A DNA stretch of 64,000 bases, from positions 94,206-158,205 of the forward strand of contig DFJF01000007.1 of assembly GCA_002372935.1 (NCBI GenBank). Direction: 5' to 3'. The position numbers were made by a program, and so were the translations under genes. The stretch comes from Clostridiales bacterium UBA3678 (GTDB taxonomy: Bacteria; Bacillota; Clostridia; TANB77; CAG-508). The notes beneath the pieces are model-generated. The model was not told the origin of the DNA and did not search any database. It saw nothing but the letters and a program-made list of their open reading frames with translations. Below are positions 44,629 to 54,360 of this stretch, one piece after another (the first letter of the stretch is position 1; every line of letters begins with the position of its first letter).

Positions 44629-46871
44629 TGGAAAATAAAAATCCAATAATATCAATTATAACACCATATTATAATTCTCAAGACTATATTGAAGAAACTG
44701 CTAAAAGTGTTTTAAATCAAACATTTGAGAATTTTGAATGGATAATTGTTGATGATGGATCTTCTAATGAAAGTAAAAAAAAACTAAAGCAAATTTCAAA
44801 ATTAGATGATAGGATAAGAATAATTACAGGAAAAACAAATAATGGAGGACCTGCTACAGCGAGGGATTTAGGAATAAAAAATTCTAATTATTTTTCAAAA
44901 TATATAGTTTTTTTAGATTCAGATGATTTGTATGATAAAACCTTTTTAGAATGTTGTTATTGGACAATGGAAACTCATCCAAAAGCAAGTTGGTGTTATA
45001 CAGATTCTATTAATTTTGGGGCAAGGAATTTTTTATGGAGGAAATATTATAATGTAAATTGGGAATTAGAAGAGAACATTTTACTCGTTTCTTCATGTGT
45101 TAGAAAAGAAGATTTAATAGAAGTTGGATGTTTTGGTACAAAAGAAAAAGGTGTTTATGAAGATTGGTATTTATGGATAAAGCTTATTAAAGCAGGGAAA
45201 TACCCTATTAGGATTAATGCACTATTAACCTATTATAGACAAAAAACTGGAGAGAGTGAACTAAAAAAAGCAAATTTGCAAAATAGAAAAAAAGCAATGA
45301 GATTAATAAAAAATGCAGAAAGAGATTTAATGATCTATAGAGATGGGATTCAATATCCAAAATTTGATTATTATTTTGAAAAAATAGAAGATTGGATTAT
45401 AAATCCAGAGGCAAAAAAGAAAGATAACAAAATCCATGTTTTAATGATTTTACCATGGATGATAACTGGTGGTGCAGATAGATTTAACTTGGAATTGGTG
45501 AAAAATATTGACAAAGAAAAATTTGATTTTACAGTAGTTACTGTATTACCAGCTACAAATGAATGGAGAGAAAAATTTGAAAATTTTGCAACTGTTTATG
45601 ATTTAACCACATTTTTAGATATGAAAGATTGGACAAGTTTTATAAACTATGCTATCAAAAAAAATAATATTAACTTGATTTTTAACTCGAATAATCAATT
45701 TGGATATAAGATTTTGCCATATTTAAAAGCTAAATATCCTAAAATTCCTATTGTAGATTTTGTACATATGGAAGAATGGTATTGGCGTAATGGTGGATTT
45801 TCAAGAGATTCAAGCATATTACAAAATATAATAGATAAAACATTTACATGTAATGAAAATAGTAGAAGAGTTTTTATAAATAAATTTAAAAGAGATGAAA
45901 GAGAAATAAAAACTATATACATAGGAGTTGATGAAAAAAAGTATAATCCAGATAAATATGATAAAAAAAGTATTATAAATGAATTTATCAAAAAAAATCA
46001 AAAATTCAAAGAAAGCTATGAAGAGAGCAAAAAAGTAATTTCTTATATTTGCAGAATAACTGAACAAAAAAGACCATTTTTGTTTATTCAGATTATAAAA
46101 AAATTATTAGAACAGAGAAATGATTTTATTGTACTTGTTGCAGGAGAAGGAGATTTATTAGATTCTGTAAAAAGAAAAGTTATAGAATATAAAATGAATG
46201 AATTTTTTGTATTTTTGGGGAATATTACAGAGCCTCAAAAAATTTATAAAATAAGTGATTTGACAGTAAATACATCAATTAAAGAGGGCTTAGCTCTTAC
46301 AAGCTATGAATCTTTGGCTATGAATGTTCCTGTTGTATCAAGTGATGTTGGAGGACAAGCAGAACTAATAAATCAAGATGTTGGTGTTATAGTACCATGT
46401 TTACAAAAAGAAGAAGATATATCTAAATATGATTATTCAAAAGAAGAAGTAAAAAATTATGTAGATGCAATAAACGAGGTTTTTAATAATCTAGATTTTT
46501 ATAAACAAAATTGCAGAAATAGAATTTTGAAGAATTTTACAATTGATAATATGGTAAATGTGATGCAAAAAAAATTAATAGAAATATATGAACATCCAGA
46601 TAAAGAAAAGGAAGAAAATGGCGTATTTTTGGCAAAAAATATGGATATTTTAAAAGAATTGATTTCAACATATTTTGCTTCTAGCAAGCGAGAATATGAG
46701 TATCTTGTAGATGAATTTAATAAAAGAAATGTGCATATAAACAAAATGGCTAAAAAGAAAACTAAGTTTTATGAGCATACTTTAGAATATAAAATAAAGC
46801 ATCCAATTGTTGTTTTTTTAAAAAAAATTGGAATTTATGAAAAAGTAAAGGAGTTAATTTTTAATAATTGA
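44628..46871 (+). CDS. bifunctional glycosyltransferase, GT2 fused to GT4
   Basis: 747 residues. Residues 1-240 are a GT-A (GT2) domain with SIITPYYNSQDYIEETAKSV, VDDGS and LDSDD (metal D-x-D). Residues 265-650 are a GT-B (GT4) domain with MITGGADRFNLELV, GVDEKKYNPDKYD and the donor-binding motif EGLALTSYESLAMNVPVVSSDVGG. A lysine-rich tail ends the protein. It sits between the Wzt and Wzm genes (overlap of one base upstream, 2-bp gap downstream), so it very likely builds the exported polymer. Confidence 0.88.
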   Translation: MENKNPIISIITPYYNSQDYIEETAKSVLNQTFENFEWIIVDDGSSNESKKKLKQISKLDDRIRIITGKTNNGGPATARDLGIKNSNYFSKYIVFLDSDDLYDKTFLECCYWTMETHPKASWCYTDSINFGARNFLWRKYYNVNWELEENILLVSSCVRKEDLIEVGCFGTKEKGVYEDWYLWIKLIKAGKYPIRINALLTYYRQKTGESELKKANLQNRKKAMRLIKNAERDLMIYRDGIQYPKFDYYFEKIEDWIINPEAKKKDNKIHVLMILPWMITGGADRFNLELVKNIDKEKFDFTVVTVLPATNEWREKFENFATVYDLTTFLDMKDWTSFINYAIKKNNINLIFNSNNQFGYKILPYLKAKYPKIPIVDFVHMEEWYWRNGGFSRDSSILQNIIDKTFTCNENSRRVFINKFKRDEREIKTIYIGVDEKKYNPDKYDKKSIINEFIKKNQKFKESYEESKKVISYICRITEQKRPFLFIQIIKKLLEQRNDFIVLVAGEGDLLDSVKRKVIEYKMNEFFVFLGNITEPQKIYKISDLTVNTSIKEGLALTSYESLAMNVPVVSSDVGGQAELINQDVGVIVPCLQKEEDISKYDYSKEEVKNYVDAINEVFNNLDFYKQNCRNRILKNFTIDNMVNVMQKKLIEIYEHPDKEKEENGVFLAKNMDILKELISTYFASSKREYEYLVDEFNKRNVHINKMAKKKTKFYEHTLEYKIKHPIVVFLKKIGIYEKVKELIFNN

Positions 46872-46873
46872 TA

Positions 46874-47647
46874 ATGAATGTTTTCAAAAATTTATATGAT
46901 TACAGAGAGTTGTTAAAAACAAGTGTAAAAAAAGAAGTGAGGAGTAAATATAAGAATTCTTTTTTAGGAGTATTATGGTCTTTTTTAAATCCATTGCTTC
47001 AAATTATTGTGTATGCAATTATTTTTTCACTTATATTAAAAAATAAGCAAGACAACTATGCAATTTTTTTATGTGCAGGACTAATACCATGGACATATTT
47101 TTCAATATCAATAAATAAATCAGCTTTTACAATAATAGAGAATGGAAATATTATAAAAAAGGTATATTTTCCAAGAGAGATAATACCTATATCAGTAGTG
47201 ACAGCAGAAACAATAAATTTTTTAATATCAACATTAATCATTTTAGGATTTGTTATATTTGGAGGAATAGGGATTTCCAAATATATATTGTATTATCCAT
47301 TGGTTTTAATTGCACAATATTTAGTAATACTAGCTATATCTTTTATTATATCTAGTATTTGTGTATATTTTAGAGATCTTCAGCATTTTATTGGAATAAT
47401 ATTACAACTCTTATTTTATGCTACTCCAATTGTATATTCTCAAGATAGTATTCCGCCTGAATATCAATGGATTCTTAAATATAATCCTATGACATATATT
47501 GTAAATGCATATAGAAATATTTTTTATTATAAAACTGCAATAGATTTAAAATCAATTATATTATTGATAATTATAGCGATTGGGGGTTGTGTATGTGGGT
47601 ATTGGATTTTTTCAAAATTACAAAAAGGATTTGCAGAACAATTATAA
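46874..47647 (+). CDS. polysaccharide ABC exporter permease (Wzm/TagG-like)
   Basis: 257 residues, six membrane helices, ABC2_membrane type; REVRSKYKNSFLGVLWSFLNPLLQ near the start and YNPMTYIVNAYRNIFYY near the end are typical. ATG 46874 is 2 bp after the upstream stop. The aaaggag site is 20 nt away, so initiation probably relies on coupling to the upstream gene. Partner of the ATPase at 43897. Confidence 0.9.
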   Translation: MNVFKNLYDYRELLKTSVKKEVRSKYKNSFLGVLWSFLNPLLQIIVYAIIFSLILKNKQDNYAIFLCAGLIPWTYFSISINKSAFTIIENGNIIKKVYFPREIIPISVVTAETINFLISTLIILGFVIFGGIGISKYILYYPLVLIAQYLVILAISFIISSICVYFRDLQHFIGIILQLLFYATPIVYSQDSIPPEYQWILKYNPMTYIVNAYRNIFYYKTAIDLKSIILLIIIAIGGCVCGYWIFSKLQKGFAEQL

Positions 47648-49091
47648 AATAAATAAAGATAATGTAAAAATATTTTTGATTTTTTCTATAATAGTCATCA
47701 TATTGTTTGGAAAATTGTACAAAATGGAGTATGCAACAGACACATATCAAGTATTTAATTTTAGTGAACAAGAAGTATATAATCAATTTGCAAGTTCTGG
47801 AAGATTTGTAAGTGCAATAGTGTTCAAATTTGCAAAAAAGATTGGCATGAAAGAGCAGACAATATATGCAATATCTTTTGTTTTGGCAATTTTATGTATG
47901 ATTTTGTCTTTGGTAAAAATGTATAAGATAATTAAAATTGACATTAATTCAAAAGTATTAAAAATATTAATACCAATTTTAATAGTACCTAATTTCTTTT
48001 CAATTGAATTATTTCTATTTATTGAAAAGGGAATAATGATTTTTGGAATTTTAATGTGCATAATTGGAATAGAAAATGTTATCAAATTTTGGAAAACCTC
48101 TAATAAAAAATATCTATTTTTTAGCTTGATTTCTATGTTTATAGCAAATTGCTCATATCAGGGTGTTGTGGGAATTTTTGCATCAGTCTTATTAGTTTAT
48201 ATTTTAAAATATTCTAAAACAATTAAAGAATTTATAAAAAACAATTTAATTATAGGTACAATTTATTCAATACCTGCTATAATAGACTATTTACTCGTAA
48301 AATTTTTATATAAACAAAATAGATTAAATGGAAAAATTGAGCTAATAGAATCAATAAAAATGTTGTCAATCAATTTTTTAAAAATGCTTAAAAATATGTA
48401 TGGATTAATGCCTAAATATGTATTTATTTTAGTAATACTCTTTACTTTTTCAATTTTATGTTGTAAAATATGTAATGTAGATAAAAAAAGGATTCATATA
48501 TTAAAATTTATATATATTTTCATGGGAATAAGTGTTTTTGCAGTAGCTCCACAAATATTGCAACCGACTTCAAATATTTGGTTAGTGCCAAGATCTACAT
48601 ATTGTTTTGCATCTATATATGGAATATTAATATTATATTTATCAATAAATTATACACTAGAAAATATAGATGAAAAATTAATTATACTTATAAGCATATT
48701 TTTATTAATATTTCAGGTACATGGATTTTGGCTAATAGAAAAAGATAGATATATTTTAAACCAAAAAGATTATGAAGTTACAATGCAAATAATTGATAAA
48801 ATTAATAAATATGAATCAAAAACAAAAAATATAATTTCAAAAATAGAAGTTTACCAAGACTTGTCAATAAAATATACATATGATGGCTTATTTGCTGTAG
48901 GTGACATGAATGTTAAATGTTATGCAAATGATTGGAGTATAATAGCAATTTTAAATTATTATGTAAATAGAAATTTAAAATTAGATTATAGTCAAGATTT
49001 ATCAGATAATTTTAAAAATAAAGATTGGAATGAATTTGATGACAGTCAAATAGTTTTTTATAATGATACAATGGCACTATGCAAGTATTAA
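47631..49091 (+). CDS. GtrII-like membrane glucosyltransferase
   Basis: About 486 residues with ten or more membrane helices and a short extracytoplasmic tail. The early loop (DTYQVFNFSEQEVYNQFASSG, then GRFVSAIVFKFA) resembles the Asp-containing loop of GtrII-type enzymes that add glucose side groups from undecaprenyl-P-glucose on the outer face. The next gene, a GtrB-like transferase, would make that donor. Start uncertain: TTG 47631 gives a natural N-terminus (QNNYKINKDNVKIFLIF); the frame is open further upstream into the permease gene. Confidence 0.7.
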   Translation: MQNNYKINKDNVKIFLIFSIIVIILFGKLYKMEYATDTYQVFNFSEQEVYNQFASSGRFVSAIVFKFAKKIGMKEQTIYAISFVLAILCMILSLVKMYKIIKIDINSKVLKILIPILIVPNFFSIELFLFIEKGIMIFGILMCIIGIENVIKFWKTSNKKYLFFSLISMFIANCSYQGVVGIFASVLLVYILKYSKTIKEFIKNNLIIGTIYSIPAIIDYLLVKFLYKQNRLNGKIELIESIKMLSINFLKMLKNMYGLMPKYVFILVILFTFSILCCKICNVDKKRIHILKFIYIFMGISVFAVAPQILQPTSNIWLVPRSTYCFASIYGILILYLSINYTLENIDEKLIILISIFLLIFQVHGFWLIEKDRYILNQKDYEVTMQIIDKINKYESKTKNIISKIEVYQDLSIKYTYDGLFAVGDMNVKCYANDWSIIAILNYYVNRNLKLDYSQDLSDNFKNKDWNEFDDSQIVFYNDTMALCKY

Positions 49092-49117
49092 AAAATGATG
49101 AAAGGGATGTAGCTAAG

Positions 49118-50062
49118 ATGAAAAAAATTAGTATTATTGTTCCAGCATATAATGAGGAAGAATCATTGCCATATTTATATGAAAGATTAAATAAATTAAT
49201 GGATTCTATGAAACAATATGAATTTGAAATATTGTTTATTAATGATGGTAGTAAAGATAACACATTAAAATTAATAAAACAATATAGAGAAAAAGATAGT
49301 AGATATTGTTATGTTGATTTTTCAAGAAATTTTGGAAAAGAAATAGGAATGATTGCAGGTTTGGATTATGCAACAGGTGATTGTGTAATATTTATAGATG
49401 CAGATTTACAAGATCCACCAGAGCTAATCCCAGAACTTATAAAATATTGGGAAGAGGGGTATGATGATGTCTATGCAAGACGTCGTTCAAGAGAAGGAGA
49501 AACATTCTTAAAAAAATTTACATCAAAAATGTATTATAAAGTATTACAAAAAATGACAAAAGTCGAAATACAGAAAGATACAGGTGATTTTAGGTTATTA
49601 GATAGAAGATGTGTAAATGCATTAAAAAAACTACGTGAATCATCAAGAAATACAAAATCAATGTTTAGCTGGATTGGATACAATAAAAAAGAAGTATTAT
49701 ATGATAGAGATGCAAGAATAGCAGGAAAAACAAAGTGGAATTATATGAAATTAATGGATTTAGCAATAGATGGTATTACTTCTTTTACCACATCACCATT
49801 AAGACTTTCAACATGGATAGCAATACCTACATTTTTAATGCTTTTAGTATATTTTATATATGTAATTGTAAAATGTATAGTTACAAGTACAGCAATGCAA
49901 GCATTTCAAGCTATAATCTTATTAATACTATTTTTCTCAGGTGTTCAAATTTTATTATTTGGAATTATGGGAGAATACTTGGGAAGAATATTTAATGAAA
50001 CAAAAAATAGACCATTATATTTGGTAAATGAATATAACGGAAAAAAAGAAATGAACGAGTAG
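49118..50062 (+). CDS. GtrB/DPM1-like polyprenyl-phosphate glycosyltransferase
   Basis: 314 residues: GT2 domain with IIVPAYNEEESLPYLYERL, INDGSKD, IFIDADLQDPPELI and the DTGDFRLLDR motif, followed by two C-terminal membrane helices and a short tail. It makes polyprenyl-P-glucose or similar. ATG 49118 follows gaaaggg; an upstream in-frame ATG (49079) overlaps the preceding gene and has no site. Confidence 0.92.
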   Translation: MKKISIIVPAYNEEESLPYLYERLNKLMDSMKQYEFEILFINDGSKDNTLKLIKQYREKDSRYCYVDFSRNFGKEIGMIAGLDYATGDCVIFIDADLQDPPELIPELIKYWEEGYDDVYARRRSREGETFLKKFTSKMYYKVLQKMTKVEIQKDTGDFRLLDRRCVNALKKLRESSRNTKSMFSWIGYNKKEVLYDRDARIAGKTKWNYMKLMDLAIDGITSFTTSPLRLSTWIAIPTFLMLLVYFIYVIVKCIVTSTAMQAFQAIILLILFFSGVQILLFGIMGEYLGRIFNETKNRPLYLVNEYNGKKEMNE

Positions 50063-50085
50063 GATCCAACGGTTTGTATATAATT

Positions 50086-52578
50086 GTGAAAAAAGAATAT
50101 ACTATAACTATGAGTACAAATAGTTATAATGAAAAAAAAATAATAAAAAATAAATATGTTATAACTACAATATTTGTAATTATAACATATTTTTTATATT
50201 TAAAAATGATGGAAATATATCCATTTGGAGAAAATTCAATATTAAAAAGTGATTTGTATAAGCAATACATAAATTTTTTCTGTTATTTAAAGCAAATTTT
50301 AATTAATGATAAAAGTATTTTAATGTGCTGGAATTTGGGGCTTGCAAATAATTTTTATACAACATTTGCTTATTATCTAATAAGTCCAATTAATTTATTG
50401 GTAGTGTTTTTTAATTTTAGTAATATTGATATTTTTGTAGAAATTGCTATAGGCATAAAAATAGTGCTAATGGCGAATTTTACACTATTATTTTTAAAAT
50501 GTTCATACAATTATAGTAAAAAAGAATCAATTATTTTTGGACTTATTTATGCATTTTCATCTTATGTTATATGTTATAGTTTTCATATTATGTGGCTTGA
50601 TTGCTTATATATGTTGCCAATAGTTCTTTTGTTTGTTGATAAGTTTATAGATAATAATAAGATACTCCCTTTAATTTTAAGCTTAGCCTATGCGATTTTA
50701 ACAAATTACTATATAGGATATATGGTAGCTTTTTTTGCTGGAATATATTTTTTGACAAAATGTTTTATTGTAAAAAAGAAAAATTTTATCAAAAGTTTAT
50801 TTAAATTTTTATTTGCGATATCAATTTCTTTTATAATAGGTATGATTGTGATATATCCTTCACTACTACAGTTACATGGAAAAATGAATATATCAAAAAA
50901 TGCAGAATTAATAAAAATTGACAAGGAAAAAATAAGATTATTTATTAATGTAATTTTCAATAATTATATATATAGTTTTACTCAAAAATCATGTTTTATG
51001 TTTTCAAGTACATTAATAATTCTATTATTACCAATGTACTTTTTAAATTCTAAAATTAGCAAAAGAGAAAAAATAGGGTATTCAATTGTTATCATATTTC
51101 TACTATTACCAATAGTTTCACCTTTTTTAGATAAATTATGGCATTGTTTTACTGTGCCAAATTGTTTTAATTATAGATATTCATTTACATTGATATTTAT
51201 AATGGTTTTAATAGGTGCAAGAGAATTTCAAAACAAAAGAGGCACAAAGAAAAAGGATTTTCTATTTAGCCTAATAATATTTTTTTTACTTACAATAATA
51301 GAATTAATTTTTAAACAAAAGGGATATTTGGAATTAGATGGATATATTGTTTCTTATAAATCTATTCTTGTATCTATAGTGATATATCTGACTTTTTTTG
51401 CAATAGTTTATTATTTATATTTTGTAAATTCAAAATCAAAGAAAAATATTGTTTTTTTAGTTTTAATATTTGTAATAATGATTGACTTGTTGGTTGGGGC
51501 AAACAGTGGACAAAATAATAATGATAGATATTTAAAAAGAGATATGATTAGTCAATATGACAATTTTTGGAAATATTTAAAAAAAAATATTAAACAGCCA
51601 GAGACAGAAAGAGTTGTATTTTATCCAGATAAATATGGTAGCAATATGTCTTTAAAATATGGATATAGTGATATTGGATTTTTTTCATCTGCAAGAAACA
51701 GAGATATATTAAAATCAATGTATAGATTGGGATATAATGTTCAGATGGATGAACAATTATGGATTACATCATATAGTGGAACATTTTTAAATTATGATAT
51801 TGCAGGTGTAAAGTATTATATTACAGAACAAAAATTAGATGAGAATGAAATTTACGGATTTAATTTAATTGAAAAATATGACAATTTATATATTTATGAA
51901 AATAAAAATAATTTTAATATTGGATATTATTTATCAGATAATATTGAAGAAAGTTATAATCCATTTAAAATACAAAATGAATATCTTAATAATTTGACCT
52001 CAGGAAATAATGATTATCAGTATTTTCAAGATCCTGAGAAATCTGAAATTTTAAATTGTAAAAAACAAAGTGAGAAAAATAATGAAACACAAGAATATAC
52101 AATAAATTATGAAATAGAGGCTAAAGATGACTGTAGTATATATATTTTTAGTGATTATAATTTGCAGGCATATGTAAATGGAAAAGAACAATTTGAAAAT
52201 TATTCAAACATTTGGTCAACAGAAACAGGAATCAAGCAAGTTAAGCATTTGAAAAAAGGAGGAAAAGCTACTATAAAAATAGTAACTACAAATAGTTTGG
52301 ATTCATTATATATTTATGCTTCGAATAATAATAAAATACAAAATATTTTGAATGAAAAAGATAAAGATAATTATTTTTCAAATGTAAAAATAGAAAAAGA
52401 TGGATTAACTGGAACAGCAAATTTTAAAGATAATGGATATTTAGCATTTGCAATGTCTTATGATAAAAATTGGAAAATTTTTGTTGATGGAAATAAGGTA
52501 AAAACAGAAAATATAGCAGGTTGTTTTATAGGAACTAAATTAGAAAAAGGAATTCATAAAATAAAAATAGTTTTTTAA
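50086..52578 (+). CDS. YfhO family membrane protein
   Basis: About 830 residues: roughly 12 membrane helices (GT-C-like, with SDLYKQYINFF in the first outer loop and CWNLGLANNFYTTFAYYL), then a C-terminal extracytoplasmic beta-rich domain. YfhO proteins help glycosylate lipoteichoic acid or related polymers in Firmicutes. GTG 50086 or ATG 50110 could be the start; neither has a good ribosome site. It closes the surface-polymer cluster. Confidence 0.85.
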   Translation: MKKEYTITMSTNSYNEKKIIKNKYVITTIFVIITYFLYLKMMEIYPFGENSILKSDLYKQYINFFCYLKQILINDKSILMCWNLGLANNFYTTFAYYLISPINLLVVFFNFSNIDIFVEIAIGIKIVLMANFTLLFLKCSYNYSKKESIIFGLIYAFSSYVICYSFHIMWLDCLYMLPIVLLFVDKFIDNNKILPLILSLAYAILTNYYIGYMVAFFAGIYFLTKCFIVKKKNFIKSLFKFLFAISISFIIGMIVIYPSLLQLHGKMNISKNAELIKIDKEKIRLFINVIFNNYIYSFTQKSCFMFSSTLIILLLPMYFLNSKISKREKIGYSIVIIFLLLPIVSPFLDKLWHCFTVPNCFNYRYSFTLIFIMVLIGAREFQNKRGTKKKDFLFSLIIFFLLTIIELIFKQKGYLELDGYIVSYKSILVSIVIYLTFFAIVYYLYFVNSKSKKNIVFLVLIFVIMIDLLVGANSGQNNNDRYLKRDMISQYDNFWKYLKKNIKQPETERVVFYPDKYGSNMSLKYGYSDIGFFSSARNRDILKSMYRLGYNVQMDEQLWITSYSGTFLNYDIAGVKYYITEQKLDENEIYGFNLIEKYDNLYIYENKNNFNIGYYLSDNIEESYNPFKIQNEYLNNLTSGNNDYQYFQDPEKSEILNCKKQSEKNNETQEYTINYEIEAKDDCSIYIFSDYNLQAYVNGKEQFENYSNIWSTETGIKQVKHLKKGGKATIKIVTTNSLDSLYIYASNNNKIQNILNEKDKDNYFSNVKIEKDGLTGTANFKDNGYLAFAMSYDKNWKIFVDGNKVKTENIAGCFIGTKLEKGIHKIKIVF

Positions 52579-52586
52579 TAATTTAA

Positions 52587-52612
52587 TAGAATGTCATAAT
52601 AAGGACATTCTA
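52587..52612. other. perfect stem-loop after the YfhO gene
   Basis: 9-bp stem tagaatgtc / gacattcta with an 8-nt loop, but no T run on either side; a Rho-dependent end or mRNA 3' stabiliser is possible. Confidence 0.5.
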
Positions 52613-52670
52613 AAATATTACAAACATGTTACAAAAAAATTAAATAATTGTGAATTTTTTGAGAAATCTA

Positions 52671-52699
52671 TTGAAAAAAAAGTAGATTATTGTTATTAT
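52671..52699 (+). promoter_or_regulatory. probable promoter of the ftsE operon
   Basis: TTGAAA (52671-52676), 17 bp, TATTAT (52694-52699), about 60 bp before ftsE. Confidence 0.5.
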
Positions 52700-52758
52700 A
52701 TATATGATATTTTTAAAAATAAATTTTAAACTTTTGGGTAAAAGGGGCATAAGTTGTA

Positions 52759-53445
52759 ATGATAGAATTTAGAAATGTAAAAAAAACATATAGTACAGGT
52801 ACAAAAGCTATAAGAAATGCAAACTTTAGAATAGATAAAGGTGAATTTTGTTTTTTAGTTGGTACATCAGGAAGTGGAAAATCAACACTAATTAAATTAA
52901 TTTTAAAAGAAGAAGAGCCTACATCTGGTAGTATAATTATTAATGGAAAAGATACTACCTTTCTTAAGCAGAGCAAGATTCCATATTTAAGAAGAAGTAT
53001 GGGAGTTGTTTTTCAAGATTTTAGATTATTACCAGACAAAACAGTTTATGATAATGTAGCTTATGCAATGTATATAGTTAGGGCAACACCTAGACATATT
53101 AGAAGACAAGTACCAATGGTATTGTCACTTGTTGGACTTAGTGGCAAAGCTAAAATGTATCCAAATGAGCTTTCAGGAGGAGAGCAACAAAGAGTAGCAC
53201 TTGCAAGAGCATTAGTAAATAATCCATCAATGCTTATTGCAGATGAGCCTACAGGAAATTTAGACCCTGATACAGCTTGGGAAATAATGAGTCTTTTAAA
53301 TGATATAAATATGAGAGGAACAACTGTAGTTGTAGCAACACATGCAAAAGACATAGTTGATAAAATGCAAAAAAGAGTTATTCAAATTGAAAAAGGCGAA
53401 ATAATTAGAGATGATAAAAAAGGCGGGTATGAAAGTGAAATATAA
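52759..53445 (+). CDS. ftsE: cell division ATP-binding protein FtsE
   Basis: 228 residues: Walker A GTSGSGKST, Q-loop VFQDFRLLPDKTVYDNVAYA (an FtsE hallmark), signature LSGGEQQR, Walker B LIADEPTGNLD. With FtsX it transmits ATP hydrolysis across the membrane to activate a peptidoglycan hydrolase. ftsX overlaps its last 17 bp and the M23 hydrolase gene follows directly. Confidence 0.96.
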   Translation: MIEFRNVKKTYSTGTKAIRNANFRIDKGEFCFLVGTSGSGKSTLIKLILKEEEPTSGSIIINGKDTTFLKQSKIPYLRRSMGVVFQDFRLLPDKTVYDNVAYAMYIVRATPRHIRRQVPMVLSLVGLSGKAKMYPNELSGGEQQRVALARALVNNPSMLIADEPTGNLDPDTAWEIMSLLNDINMRGTTVVVATHAKDIVDKMQKRVIQIEKGEIIRDDKKGGYESEI

Positions 53446-54331
53446 TATATTAACATATTTAATAGGAGAAGGTTTTTCAAATGTATTCAAAAACAGAAAA
53501 CAAGCTATAATATCAATTAGTATGATGTGCATTACAATGTTAATTTTTGGAATATTTTTTGTAATAGCTGAGAACATAAACCATTTTGTAGATGAGGTTG
53601 AAGGAGAACAAGGGATTCAAGTATACATGAAAAAAAATGTTACAGATGAACAAATTCAAACTTTAAAACAACAGTTACTTGCGATAGATGGTATAAATAC
53701 AGTAGAATTTGTCTCTCAGGCTGATGCTTTACAAGAGGTTAAAGATAAATTTGGAGATAAAGCTTCATTATTAGAGGGACGTGATGAGAGTATTTTTCCA
53801 GTATCATACATAATTACACTTACCGATTTAAGCAAATCATCAGAAATACAAGAGCAAATTTCAAAATTAGATAATGTCGGGGAAATAAGGAGCAGTAATG
53901 AAACTATTTCCACTTTAGTAAGGATTGCAAGAGGTATAAGAATCGCTACTTATGTAATTTCTATTTGTTTAATTGTCTTTGCAATATTTATTATAACAAA
54001 TACTATAAAACTTACTGTTCACGCAAGAAGAAGAGAAATTTCAATAATGAAATATGTAGGTGCAACCAATGGTTTTATAAGATGGCCATTTGCTGTAGAA
54101 GGAATAATAATCGGATTAATATCTGGGGCCATTTCTATAGCTTTATTGTATGGTGTTTACTCATTAGCATTGAGCAATGATTCATTTTTAAGCTTTATAT
54201 CAAAAATGGGCTTAACTTTATTACACTTTTCAGATATGTTTACCTTAATAATTTTGGTTTATTTAGTTTTAGGAATTGTAGTTGGTGTATTAGGAAGTAC
54301 AATTTCAATGAGAAAATATTTAAAAGTTTAA
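53429..54331 (+). CDS. ftsX: cell division protein FtsX
   Basis: 300 residues from ATG 53429 (ribosome site aaggcggg within ftsE). Four membrane helices with a large extracytoplasmic domain between the first two (QGIQVYMKKNVTDEQIQ...) and the HARRREISIMKYVGAT motif. Partner of FtsE; recruits the M23 hydrolase. Confidence 0.95.
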   Translation: MKVKYNILTYLIGEGFSNVFKNRKQAIISISMMCITMLIFGIFFVIAENINHFVDEVEGEQGIQVYMKKNVTDEQIQTLKQQLLAIDGINTVEFVSQADALQEVKDKFGDKASLLEGRDESIFPVSYIITLTDLSKSSEIQEQISKLDNVGEIRSSNETISTLVRIARGIRIATYVISICLIVFAIFIITNTIKLTVHARRREISIMKYVGATNGFIRWPFAVEGIIIGLISGAISIALLYGVYSLALSNDSFLSFISKMGLTLLHFSDMFTLIILVYLVLGIVVGVLGSTISMRKYLKV

Positions 54332-54360
54332 AATATCTATTCAAGAAAAAGGAGGATTAT

